A DNA stretch of 64,000 bases, taken from positions 124,001 to 188,000 of the forward strand of contig NZ_JAVJSX010000008.1 of NCBI RefSeq assembly GCF_040219215.1. Reading direction: 5' to 3'. Under the pieces are notes generated by a model that saw only the letters and a list, made by a program, of their open reading frames with translations, did no database searches and had not been told where the DNA came from. Origin of the DNA: Thalassobaculum_A sp040219215. Its GTDB lineage: Bacteria > Pseudomonadota > Alphaproteobacteria > Thalassobaculales > Thalassobaculaceae. A program made the position numbers and the translations under genes. Below are positions 50,905 through 59,372 of this stretch, piece by piece; positions within the stretch are counted from its first letter, which is position 1, and each line of letters opens with the position of its first letter.

Positions 50905-53082
50905 TTATCCGACGTTGGCGGCCTTTGCCTCGATGCGTCGGCGGTGCAGGACCGGTTCGGTGTAGCCGCTGGGCTGCTCGCGGCCCTTGAACACCAGGTC
51001 GCAGGCCGCCTGGAACGCCACGCTGCCGTCGAAGTCCGGGGCCATCGGCCGGTACGCCGGATCGCCGGCGTTCTGCTAGTCGACCACCGCGGCCATCCGC
51101 TTCATGGTCGCCATCACCTGGGCTTCGCTGCACACCCCATGGTGCAGCCAGTTGGCGTTGTGCTGGCTGGAGATCCGCAGGGTGGCGCGATCCTCCATCA
51201 GTCCGACATCGTTGATGTCCGGCACCTTCGAGCAGCCGACGCCCTGGTCGACCCAGCGCACCACGTAGCCGAGGATGCCCTGGGCGTTGTTGTCGAGCTC
51301 GGCCTGGATGTCCGCGGCGGTCCAGTTCGGGCGGGCGGCGACCGGGATCGTCAGGATGTCGTCCAGCTTGGCGCGGTCGCGGCTGCGCAGCTCGGCCTGG
51401 CGGGCCGCCACGTCAACCTCGTGATAGTGGGTGGCGTGCAGGGTGGCGGCGGTCGGCGACGGCACCCACGCGGTGTTGGCGCCGGCCTGGGGGTGGCCGA
51501 TCTTCTGTTCCAGCATGGCTGCCATCAGGTCCGGCATCGCCCACATGCCCTTGCCGATCTGAGCCTTGCCGGTCAGCCCGCAGGCCAGGCCGATGTCGAC
51601 GTTCCACGCCTCGTAGGCGCCGATCCACGCCGATGCCTTCATGTCGGCCTTGCGGATCATCGGGCCGGCCTCCATCGAGGTGTGCATCTCGTCGCCGGTG
51701 CGGTCCAGGAAGCCGGTGTTGATGAACACCACGCGCTCGCGGGCGGCGCGAATGCATTCCTTGAGGTTGACGGTGGTTCGCCGCTCCTCGTCCATGATGC
51801 CCATCTTCAGGACGTTGCGGCCGAGGCCGAGGCCGTCCTCGACCCGTGCGAACAGCTCGTCGGCGAAGGCGACTTCCTTGGGGCCGTGCATCTTCGGCTT
51901 GACGATGTAGACCGACCCGGCGCGGGAGTTGCGGCGGTCGCCTTTGCCCAGCAGGTCGTGCTTGGCGATCATCGAGGTGAACAGCGCGTCGAGGATGCCT
52001 TCGGGCACCTCGTTGCCATGCTTGTCCAGGATCGCGTCGATGGTCATCAGGTGGCCGACATTGCGGACCAGCATGAGCGAACGGCCGTGCAGGCCGAAGG
52101 TCGAGCCGTCGGGAGCGGTGTAGGTGCGGTCCGGGTTCAGCCGGCGCTCGACGGTCTTGCCGCCCTTCTGGAACGCCTCGACCAGATCGCCCTTCATCAG
52201 GCCGAGCCAGTTCCGGTAGACCAGGACCTTGTCCTCGGCGTCGACGGCCGCGACCGAATCCTCGCAGTCCATGATCGTGGTGATCGCGGATTCCATCACC
52301 AGATCGGCGACGCCGGCCGGATCGGTGTTCCCGATCGGGTGGCTGCGGTCGATCACGATCTCCGTGTGCAGGCCGTGGTTCTTCAGCAGGATCCCGGTCG
52401 GAGCGTCGGCCGGACCGTTGTAACCCACGAAACGCTCGGGCTGCGCCAGACCGGTGGTGCTGCCGTCTTTCAGGGTGATCGATAGCCTGCCGTCGATCAC
52501 GGTGTACCGGGTTGCATCGGCGTGGCCGCCCTTGGCCAGCGGCGCCGCCTTTTCCAGGAAGCTCCGCGCCCAGCCGATCACCTTGGCGCCGCGCGCCGGA
52601 TTGTAGCCGCCGGTCCGCTCCGCGCCACCGTCATCGGCAATGGCGTCGGTGCCGTACAGCGCGTCGTACAGGCTGCCCCAGCGGGCGTTGGCGGCGTTCA
52701 GCGCGTAGCGTGCGTTCATTACCGGCACGACCAACTGCGGCCCGGCAATGGTCGCGATCTCGGCATCGACGCCGGATGTGGCCACCTCGAAGTCCGGACC
52801 TTCCTCGACGAGGTAGCCGATCTCCGTCAGGAAGGACTTGTAGGCGTTCAGGTCGAGCAGGGCGCCGCGATGCTCCTTGTGCCAGGCGTCGATCCTGGTC
52901 TGCAGGGTCTTGCGCTCGGCGAGCAGGGCGGCGTTCTTCGGAGTGAGGTCGTGGATGATGGCGTCGGCGGCGGCCCAGAACGCAGCGGGCGCGATGCCGG
53001 TGCCGGGCAAAGCCTCGGCGTTGGCGAAATCATACAGGGATTTCGCAATCTTCAGACCACCGACCTCGACCCGTTCCACCAT
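50905..53082 (-). pseudogene. glcB: malate synthase G with an in-frame TAG near the 3' end
   Basis: Malate synthase G condenses glyoxylate and acetyl-CoA to malate. Reading on the minus strand, an uninterrupted frame gives 668 residues ending MKRMAAVVD, then TAG (51076-51078). The same frame then continues for 56 residues (QNAGDPAYRPMAPDFDGSVA ... to EAKAANVG) that match the normal C-terminus of the family, with TAA at 50905-50907. The full length, counting the TAG, would be 725, like the 723 of E. coli. C617 and D631 fall at the E. coli numbers, so the catalytic residues precede the stop, but part of the C-terminal domain is lost. A single change CAG to TAG explains it. It could be a real nonsense mutation or a base-call error. 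Confidence 0.88.
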
Positions 53083-53384
53083 GCTGAGCGCTCCATTTGC
53101 TTGATTGGCTTTGACGTGGCGCTATGAAACAGAACACGCGGGCCGCTTCAAGCAGATCCGAACATTGCGCGAAAACGGATTTCGTGCCGTGCGGGAACGA
53201 CGGCTACCGGTGGCCGGTTCCGGGGTGTGCCCGTATCAACCGGCAGATTATTCAATTGTTAACTATGTAAAATATTGATTTATAACAATAGGTAAATTTA
53301 CCGGATGTCTCGCGAAGCCGAGCGATGTGCGCCATACTACGCCGACGCACGAAAAGCGTGTATCGGCCTAAGGGGAGAACGCCC
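53083..53384. other. intergenic region with AT-rich core
   Basis: This region separates the divergent malate synthase and histidine kinase genes. It has an AT-rich core (53246-53302) in otherwise GC-rich DNA, described separately as a promoter. No small gene or RNA is evident in the rest. Confidence 0.5.
53256..53302 (+). promoter_or_regulatory. candidate promoter and palindrome upstream of the ethylene-receptor-like kinase
   Basis: TTGTTA (53256-53261), 17 bases and TTTATA (53279-53284, overlapping TATAAC) form a plausible sigma70 promoter. The perfect palindrome GGTAAATTTACC (53291-53302) lies at the expected transcription start, a position suited to a repressor. A 12-base palindrome alone is not rare by chance. 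Confidence 0.4.
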
Positions 53385-54656
53385 ATGGCGCTACTTGATG
53401 TGATTTTCCCGACCGATGGCGTTACTCCCCACGGCTATTGCCTGCTCTGGGATCCGGGCCTGATCTGGCTGCATCTGGTCGCGGATGCATCCATCGTGCT
53501 TGCCTACCTCGCGATCCCCGCAGCGTTGGCGGTTGTCGGCCGGCGTCGTCCGGACATGAACCCGTTCGGCGTCCTGTACTGGTTTGCAGCGTTCATCATC
53601 CTGTGCGCCGCGACCCATGTGTCAACGATCGTCACGCTGTGGCTGCCTTGGTATGTCCTGTCGGGCTTCGTGAAGATCGTCTGCGCGGTGGTATCGGTCG
53701 TGACGGCCGCACTGGTCTGGCGGATTCTGCGCCTGGTGCTGGCGGCGCCCAGCCAGGCAGAAATGACGGCGGCCAACGACGAACTGCGGCGCCTCAACAG
53801 CGAGTTGGAACAGCGCGTCGCCGACCGGACGAGCGAGCTGTCGTCGGCCAACACCCGACTGATCGCGGCCGTGTACGAGGCACGCGAGGCCGAGCGCGTC
53901 AAAGCTGACTTCATGGCGCGCATGAGCCACGAACTCCGCACGCCGCTGAACGCCATCATCGGGTTCGGCGAGATGCTGAGCGCCGGCATCGGAGGCGCCC
54001 TGGTAGGCAAGCAGCGTGAGTACTGTGCGAGCATCCAGGCGGCGTCTGCCCAGTTGCTGGAACAGATCACCGACATCCTGGATCTGGAGCGCTTGAGCGA
54101 AGGGGCCGACGCGCTGGACCTGGAGGAACAGGACCTGGTGACGGTGTGCACGGACGTCGTTGGCCGGCTGCAGTCAACGGTTCGCGCATCCGATGTATCG
54201 GTCATATCCGAAGTTCCCGCCGGAGTGCGGGTCTGGGCGGACCGGCGGTCGCTGGCCACCATCCTGTCCAGCCTCGTCTCCAACGCGGTCAAGTACTCAC
54301 CGAGGGGGACTTCGGTGCTGATCCGGGCCGAGCATGTCGCGGACGGTGCCCTGATCCGCATCATCGACCGTGGCTATGGCGTCAGTGCGAGCAATCTGTC
54401 GCGGATCTTTGAACCGTTCTACCGCGCGCACGAGCGCGAACTGCCCGCAGTGGGCGGATCGGGGCTTGGACTGTCGCTGGTCAGGATGCTGGTCAACGCG
54501 CATGGCGGCCGGCTCGACTTCGAGAGCCGGTTGAACGAGGGCACGACGGTGACGGTCTGGCTGCCGGACGAAGGGGTGGTCCGGTCAAAGCCGCAGACCG
54601 AGGTTCTGGAGCTGCAGCGACCGAGTGGACTGTCGACCGGCCCTGCGATGAGCTGA
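53385..54656 (+). CDS. histidine kinase with ethylene-receptor-type membrane domain
   Basis: This 423-residue kinase has a three-helix N-terminal domain (about 20-115) that matches the ethylene-binding domain of plant ETR1. Residues required for binding in ETR1 have counterparts at the same spacing: D34 (D25), Y41 (Y32), I44 and P45 (I35, P36), I71 (I62), C74 (C65) and H78 (H69) in FIILCAATH; the last two are the copper ligands. A coiled coil (125-170) leads to HisKA with H182 in MSHELRTPLN, then HATPase_c (SNAVKYS, DRGYGV, GSGLGLSL). There is no GAF or receiver domain. The ATG at 53385 follows AAGGGGAGAACGCCC. Ethylene or another small copper-binding ligand is the inferred signal. Confidence 0.9.
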   Translation: MALLDVIFPTDGVTPHGYCLLWDPGLIWLHLVADASIVLAYLAIPAALAVVGRRRPDMNPFGVLYWFAAFIILCAATHVSTIVTLWLPWYVLSGFVKIVCAVVSVVTAALVWRILRLVLAAPSQAEMTAANDELRRLNSELEQRVADRTSELSSANTRLIAAVYEAREAERVKADFMARMSHELRTPLNAIIGFGEMLSAGIGGALVGKQREYCASIQAASAQLLEQITDILDLERLSEGADALDLEEQDLVTVCTDVVGRLQSTVRASDVSVISEVPAGVRVWADRRSLATILSSLVSNAVKYSPRGTSVLIRAEHVADGALIRIIDRGYGVSASNLSRIFEPFYRAHERELPAVGGSGLGLSLVRMLVNAHGGRLDFESRLNEGTTVTVWLPDEGVVRSKPQTEVLELQRPSGLSTGPAMS

Positions 54657-54852
54657 GGTGGCCGTGGCGGTCGATCCCGGTTCGCGAATGCCAAGGTTTC
54701 CCTGCCGGCATCAGAGCCCGCCGCCGCTTCGCGCGACTGCGCTCTTGCAACGTGTTCACGCCCGCCGCCATTGTTGGATGCTGACATAAGCGATCGGGTG
54801 GAACGCTTTCCGTTGCGCCGATGTGTGCGGCGGACAGTCCGGGGGGAAGATC

Positions 54853-55629
54853 ATGGCGCGACCGGTTATCGGCATCCTGTGCAACCGCTACCTCTCCGAG
54901 CAGCTGCGCGAGACCCAGATGACCGGCCGACGGAACATCGATGCCGTCGCCAACGTGGCCGACTGCACGCCGTTGCTGATCCCGGCCCTGCCCCATGCCG
55001 TACCGGTCGGGGATCTGCTGGCGGCACTGGACGGGGTCGTGCTCACGGGGGGCCGGGCCAACGTGCACCCGCGGCACTACGGCGAGGAATTGACCGAGCG
55101 CCACGGCGAGATGGATGACGACCGGGACGGGGTCGCCCTGCCTTTGGTGCGCGCCTGCATCGACGCTGGGGTGCCGATCCTCGGGATTTGCAGGGGCATC
55201 CAGGAGATGAACGTCGCGTTCGGCGGGACGCTGCATCCGGAGGTCGCCGAACTGCCGGGACGGCATCGGCATCGGATGCCGAAGGGCTGCCGCGATCCCG
55301 AGATCATCTTCGAGCTGCGTGAAACGGTCCGCCTGCGCCCGGGCGGCGTGCTGGCGAGCATGCTGGGTGCCGAGACGATCCGGACCAACTCGCTGCACGG
55401 CCAGGCCGTCCTCGAGCCGGGCGGGCGGATCGTGGTCGAAGGCTGGGCCGCCGACCAGACGGTGGAAGCGATCTCCGTCGCCGGTGCCGCCAGCTTCGCG
55501 GTCGGCGTTCAATGGCACGCCGAGTACAACGCTGCCGTCGACCCGGTCAGCCGCGCGTTGTACTCCCGCCTGGGCGATGCCGCTAGGGCCTGCCAGGGGC
55601 GACGACGGGGTGTCGTGGTGGCAGCGTGA
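54853..55629 (+). CDS. class I glutamine amidotransferase-like hydrolase (peptidase C26, PuuD-like)
   Basis: This 258-residue protein of the gamma-glutamyl-GABA hydrolase family has the nucleophile Cys in LGICRGIQEMNVAFGG and the catalytic His in VQWHAEY. NSLHGQAV and VLTGGRANVHPRHYG are typical of PuuD-like enzymes. Such proteins cleave gamma-glutamyl amides in putrescine or related amine breakdown, but no other puu gene is nearby. The ATG at 54853 has GGGGGGAAG just upstream. A terminator follows. Confidence 0.87.
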   Translation: MARPVIGILCNRYLSEQLRETQMTGRRNIDAVANVADCTPLLIPALPHAVPVGDLLAALDGVVLTGGRANVHPRHYGEELTERHGEMDDDRDGVALPLVRACIDAGVPILGICRGIQEMNVAFGGTLHPEVAELPGRHRHRMPKGCRDPEIIFELRETVRLRPGGVLASMLGAETIRTNSLHGQAVLEPGGRIVVEGWAADQTVEAISVAGAASFAVGVQWHAEYNAAVDPVSRALYSRLGDAARACQGRRRGVVVAA

Positions 55630-55658
55630 TTGGGTCACTTATGGGACTGTAGCGTAGA

Positions 55659-55691
55659 CACCCGGCCGAACAATCCAGGTCCGGCCGGGTG
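55659..55691. terminator. bidirectional hairpin between convergent genes
   Basis: CACCCGGCCG (55659-55668) and CGGCCGGGTG (55682-55691) form a 10-bp stem with a 13-base loop, located between the converging C26-hydrolase and chemoreceptor genes. No clear T-run is present. Confidence 0.55.
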
Positions 55692-55702
55692 CCCGAGCGA
55701 TG

Positions 55703-57733
55703 CTACGCGGCGCGGACTCGAACCATGAAGGCCGCCATCTGGCTGCGCAGATCGTCCGCCTGATGTGACAGTTGCTTTGCCGATGTCAGCACTTGCGACG
55801 CTGCCGCCCCGGTTCCGCCGGCCGAGGTGGATACGCCCTCTACGTGGGACGAGGCCTCCTGGGTGCCGAGAGCGGCCTCCTGCACGTTGCGGGAGATCTC
55901 CTGCGTGGCCGAACCCTGTTCTTCGACGGCGGCCGCGATCGTGGTCGTGATGTCGTTCATCTCGGCGATGGTCTGGCTGACCGCTGCGATCGATTCGGCC
56001 GATTCACCGGTTGCGGTTTGAATTGCTCCGATCTGGTTGCCGATCTCGCTGGTTGCCTTCGATGTCTGGGTTGCCAGACTCTTGACCTCGCTGGCCACCA
56101 CGGCGAAGCCTTTTCCAGCCTCTCCGGCCCGGGCTGCTTCGATGGTGGCGTTGAGGGCCAGCAGGTTGGTCTGGGCGGCGATGTCGCTGATCAGTTTGAT
56201 CACTTCGCCGATGCGTTGGGCGTTTTCCGACAACGCGGTCATACGGACATTGGTCCGCTCGGCCTGCTCGACCGCGCGGTTCGATACACCGGTCGAGCGC
56301 GAAACCTGCCGGCTGATCTCGGTGATCGAGTTCGACAGTTCTTCGCCGGCCGCCGCGACGGTCTGGACGTTGGATGAAGCCTGGGTAACGGCTGACGCGG
56401 CGGCCATCGCCTGTTGGCTGCTCTCTGCGGCGACCAGGGTGAGCGATTCGGCAGCCCGCTCCATCTCCGAGGCCGAGTGTGCGACGGCGTCGACGATCGT
56501 GCCGACCGCGGCCTGGAACTCATCCGCGACTTGGTTCATCACGCGCCGCTTCTCCTCCGCGGCCTGCTGATCCCGGGCGAGCTGTTCGGCGCGCATCCGC
56601 TCGGCGTCGATCAGGCTGTCCTTGAAGATTCCGACGGCCGACGCCATCGTGCCCACCTCGTCGCGTCGCTCCAGCCCCGGCACGACGGTTTGCAGTTGAC
56701 CGTCGGCAAGTTGTCCCATGACGGTGACCATGCCGCCGATGGGACGGGTGATCCCCGCCGTGATGTACCACGCGATGACCATGCCAAGCGCGACCGCGAC
56801 GATTCCGAGTACGATCTCCTCCAGCTCGATCATCGTCAGTTCCGATTGGACCTGTTGGTCCAGGGCCTTCATGTCCGCTTCTGCGGAGGTCTTGACCGCC
56901 TCGGCCTTTTCGATGATCGCCTTGCCCACCAAGTCGAGCACGGAGTCGCGGATTGTATTGCGCTCGGCGATCGCGACGACGACGGCATCAAACGCGGTCG
57001 TGTAGGCTGGAAGAAGCGTCTTGATCTCGGCCAGGAGCTTTGCGCGTGCTGGGTTCTCGATACTGGCTTCGAGGACCGTCAGCGCTTCGGACACTTCCTT
57101 GAGTTCTTCACGGACACGCTCGACGTCGTTGGCGGCGTTCGACAGCAGGAAACGGTTCACGTAGAGGCGTGCTGTCAGCAGGTCTTCCTGGACGATCCCG
57201 GCATAGTTGGCGGTCTTGGAGTCGCCGTCCTTGTAGGCTGATTCATTGATTGAGGTCAGGCGCTCCCGGATGGCCTGGCCGGTCGGGTTGAGTTGATCAC
57301 TCACCAAGCCATTGCGTCGGTCGATCAGGTTGGCGACCTGATCAAAGCCTTTCCGGTGATCGTCGATCAGCCGGGCGATCTCGGCGATCAGTGCGGCCCG
57401 TTCCGGCTTGTGAATCTCGCTACGAGCCAAGTCGACCATTGCGTCGAGTTTTCGGTAGGCGTCCTTGACCTGCTGCTGCTCGGCCTGGGTCGCGGTCGAC
57501 AGGTACTCGCGTACCTGCAGCCGCAGGTCGGTCACCTGGCGTTCCAACTCGGTGACAAGCTGCGCGTCATGGGCGATGTCGCTGAACTGTTTGAATTCAT
57601 GCCCGATTCGCTGGAAGCCAACGGTGGCAAGTCCGGTGCTGAACGCAAGGATCAGCAGAACGGCCGAGAAACCCGTGAATATCCGGGTTCCGATTTTCCA
57701 TCGAGCGGATAAGGCTAAGAGTCCCGTCATCAT
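55703..57733 (-). CDS. methyl-accepting chemotaxis protein with HBM-like sensor domain
   Basis: This 676-residue chemoreceptor has membrane helices at about 18-38 and 306-327 enclosing an all-helical periplasmic domain of about 265 residues, the size and character of a helical bimodular (HBM) domain, which often binds organic acids. HAMP is at about 328-380. The signalling domain is centred on IGEVIKLISDIAAQTNLLALNATIEAARAGEAGKGFAVVA, close to the consensus hairpin tip. Two adjacent ATGs occur at 57733 and 57730, with GGGGGG upstream. No C-terminal CheR-binding pentapeptide is seen. Confidence 0.92.
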   Translation of the reverse strand: MMTGLLALSARWKIGTRIFTGFSAVLLILAFSTGLATVGFQRIGHEFKQFSDIAHDAQLVTELERQVTDLRLQVREYLSTATQAEQQQVKDAYRKLDAMVDLARSEIHKPERAALIAEIARLIDDHRKGFDQVANLIDRRNGLVSDQLNPTGQAIRERLTSINESAYKDGDSKTANYAGIVQEDLLTARLYVNRFLLSNAANDVERVREELKEVSEALTVLEASIENPARAKLLAEIKTLLPAYTTAFDAVVVAIAERNTIRDSVLDLVGKAIIEKAEAVKTSAEADMKALDQQVQSELTMIELEEIVLGIVAVALGMVIAWYITAGITRPIGGMVTVMGQLADGQLQTVVPGLERRDEVGTMASAVGIFKDSLIDAERMRAEQLARDQQAAEEKRRVMNQVADEFQAAVGTIVDAVAHSASEMERAAESLTLVAAESSQQAMAAASAVTQASSNVQTVAAAGEELSNSITEISRQVSRSTGVSNRAVEQAERTNVRMTALSENAQRIGEVIKLISDIAAQTNLLALNATIEAARAGEAGKGFAVVASEVKSLATQTSKATSEIGNQIGAIQTATGESAESIAAVSQTIAEMNDITTTIAAAVEEQGSATQEISRNVQEAALGTQEASSHVEGVSTSAGGTGAAASQVLTSAKQLSHQADDLRSQMAAFMVRVRAA

Positions 57734-57931
57734 CGTATTTGCCCCCCGGCAAAGATCGAATTGCTCTGCGGTCGGATAGACGCCCGCAGGGAGCATCTCG
57801 ACACGCCTGATATATTTGATGGCAGCGGTTAAATTTGAATTAACAGAAAAAATATTTAAATTTTGAGTAGAGTGATTTGTGTTTTCAGCCTTGGCAGGGC
57901 GAATGTCCAGCGCCCCCCACAGCCCAAAAGT
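57734..57931. other. AT-rich leader of the chemoreceptor gene
   Basis: These 198 bases lie between the chemoreceptor start and the end of the MFS gene. They contain an AT-rich stretch (57829-57870) likely to hold the chemoreceptor promoter on the minus strand. I find no clear flagellar sigma28 motif, and no gene. Confidence 0.4.
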
Positions 57932-59194
57932 TTAGATTCTTGGCGCCCGCGTTAGCAGAGCCACTCCCGCTCCGGCAAAAGCCAGGGCGGCCAGAACCTC
58001 CAGCGACAGTGTGTAGTCGCCGGTCCAGTCGCGCAGGCCGCCCGACAGCACCGGGCCGATGGCCTGGGCCGTCACTTGTACCGACAGGGCGACGCCGCGG
58101 ATTGCGCCGAAGCTGCGCCGTCCGAAATAGTCGGCCCAGGCGATCGGCAGCATGGTGATCAGCCCGCCGATCCCGATTCCAAAGATTGCCGCCGCCAGAT
58201 AGGCCTGGGGGGCCGCGGTGATGGTGATCATCAGGAAGGTGCCGGCGCCCTGGCAGAACCCGATAAGGGCGAGAGTTCCACGCACGCTCATCCGCCGGCC
58301 GATCGCCCCGAAGCCGAGACCGGCAACCGCCGACATCAGCGAGAACGTGCTGACCACGGTGGCGGCCACGGTCGGGCTCAAGCCCAGTTCGATCAGGTGC
58401 GGCGCCTGGTGCAGGCTGACCCCGGCCTGCACCGGGTAGACCAGCAGGGTGAACGCCGACAGCAGCCAGAATGTCGGGGTACGCAGGGCCTGGGCCCGGG
58501 TGAACACCGGCTCGGCCATGACCTCGGGACTGGGGGTGGCGAGGTCCGATCCCTTCGCCCGGCGATCCGGTACCAGCCCCAGATCCTCCGGCCGCCGCAC
58601 CATCAGCAGCCAGTTCGGAATGAAGCCGACGATCAGGACGGTGGCGCCGACCGCCAGCCAGCCGGCGCGCCAGCCGTCCTGCTGGATCGCGAAATGGGCG
58701 ATCAGCGGCACCGCCACCAGACCGGACATCTGCGCCAGGGTGGCGATCGAGGTCGCAAAGGCCCGGCGGGCCACGAACCAGTTGTTCAGCGCGCCGTAGA
58801 TGCCGATGTCGAACGGACCGGCGAAATTCATCCGGGCGACGCAGAACAGCAGGTAGAACGCCAGCAGCGTCTCGATGGTCGACAGCAGGGCGACGGCGAT
58901 TCCGGTCACCAGCACCGCGCCGCACAGCATCATGCGTGCCCCGTGGCGGTCCAGCAGCGGTCCGATCAGCGGCGAGGCAACTGCCGCCATCACGCCGCCC
59001 AGCGACACGGCGCCGGACAGGGCGGTGCGCGACCAGCCGAAGTCGTGGCTCATCGGTTCGATGAAGATCGACAGGGTGGCGACGGCCGGTCCCTGGCGCG
59101 CGAAACCGGCGCAGCACACGCAGGCCAGTATCACCCAGCCGTAGAAGAACGGCAGGCGGTCGGCCAGCGCAGCCGGGAGCCGGTTTCCGGCCAT
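57932..59194 (-). CDS. MFS transporter, oxalate/formate-antiporter or monocarboxylate-like
   Basis: This 420-residue protein has twelve predicted transmembrane helices. FGWSRTALSGAVSLGGVMAAVASPLIGPLLDRHGARMM is the N-terminal signature (FGWSR, then D-R-x-G-A-R) of the OFA/monocarboxylate branch of the MFS, whose members move small organic acids. The ATG is preceded by GGAGG. It is divergent from a tricarballylate-dehydrogenase-like gene with tandem operators between, so it may import that enzyme's substrate. Confidence 0.87.
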   Translation of the reverse strand: MAGNRLPAALADRLPFFYGWVILACVCCAGFARQGPAVATLSIFIEPMSHDFGWSRTALSGAVSLGGVMAAVASPLIGPLLDRHGARMMLCGAVLVTGIAVALLSTIETLLAFYLLFCVARMNFAGPFDIGIYGALNNWFVARRAFATSIATLAQMSGLVAVPLIAHFAIQQDGWRAGWLAVGATVLIVGFIPNWLLMVRRPEDLGLVPDRRAKGSDLATPSPEVMAEPVFTRAQALRTPTFWLLSAFTLLVYPVQAGVSLHQAPHLIELGLSPTVAATVVSTFSLMSAVAGLGFGAIGRRMSVRGTLALIGFCQGAGTFLMITITAAPQAYLAAAIFGIGIGGLITMLPIAWADYFGRRSFGAIRGVALSVQVTAQAIGPVLSGGLRDWTGDYTLSLEVLAALAFAGAGVALLTRAPRI

Positions 59195-59211
59195 GGTGTG
59201 CGCCTCCGGGC

Positions 59212-59277
59212 CTAGCGGGGCATGGCGTACGGCATCGGATCAACGCCGGTGGCGATCACCTTGCGCAAGGTCGCCAT
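59212..59277 (-). CDS. possible 21-residue leader peptide before the MFS gene
   Basis: An ATG (59275-59277) six bases after a strong GGAGG opens a short frame, M-A-T-L-R-K-V-I-A-T-G-V-D-P and seven more residues, ending in TAG 17 bases before the MFS start. The ribosome site is among the best in the region. It may be a true small protein, a leader coupling translation to the transporter, or a remnant of a longer gene. Confidence 0.45.
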   Translation of the reverse strand: MATLRKVIATGVDPMPYAMPR

Positions 59278-59292
59278 TTCATTCCTCCAGGA

Positions 59293-59311
59293 TTGTATAC
59301 AAGAGTGTACA
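59293..59311. promoter_or_regulatory. tandem GntR-type operators
   Basis: The palindrome TTGTATACAA (59293-59302) and TGTACA (59306-59311) have centres 11 bases apart, one helical turn. Both resemble the TnGTa-tACnA pattern of FadR-type GntR regulators. They lie in the 95-base divergent region and overlap a possible -10 (TATACA) of the minus-strand unit. The GntR gene at 60907 is the likely cognate. Confidence 0.6.
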
Positions 59312-59372
59312 AGCGCTGAACCTTGACCTAGTTTGGCATCATACCCAAGCCTGAAGCGATGGAGAGTGGACG

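Noticed and set aside
50905..51075. The segment after the malate synthase TAG as a separate small gene
   Set aside because: It continues the same reading frame and matches the normal end of malate synthase G; it has no ribosome site of its own.
51076..51078. TAG recoded as pyrrolysine or read through as a rule
   Set aside because: Other genes in the window end at TAG (for example at 29684 and 28569), and the residue expected at this site is an ordinary Gln.
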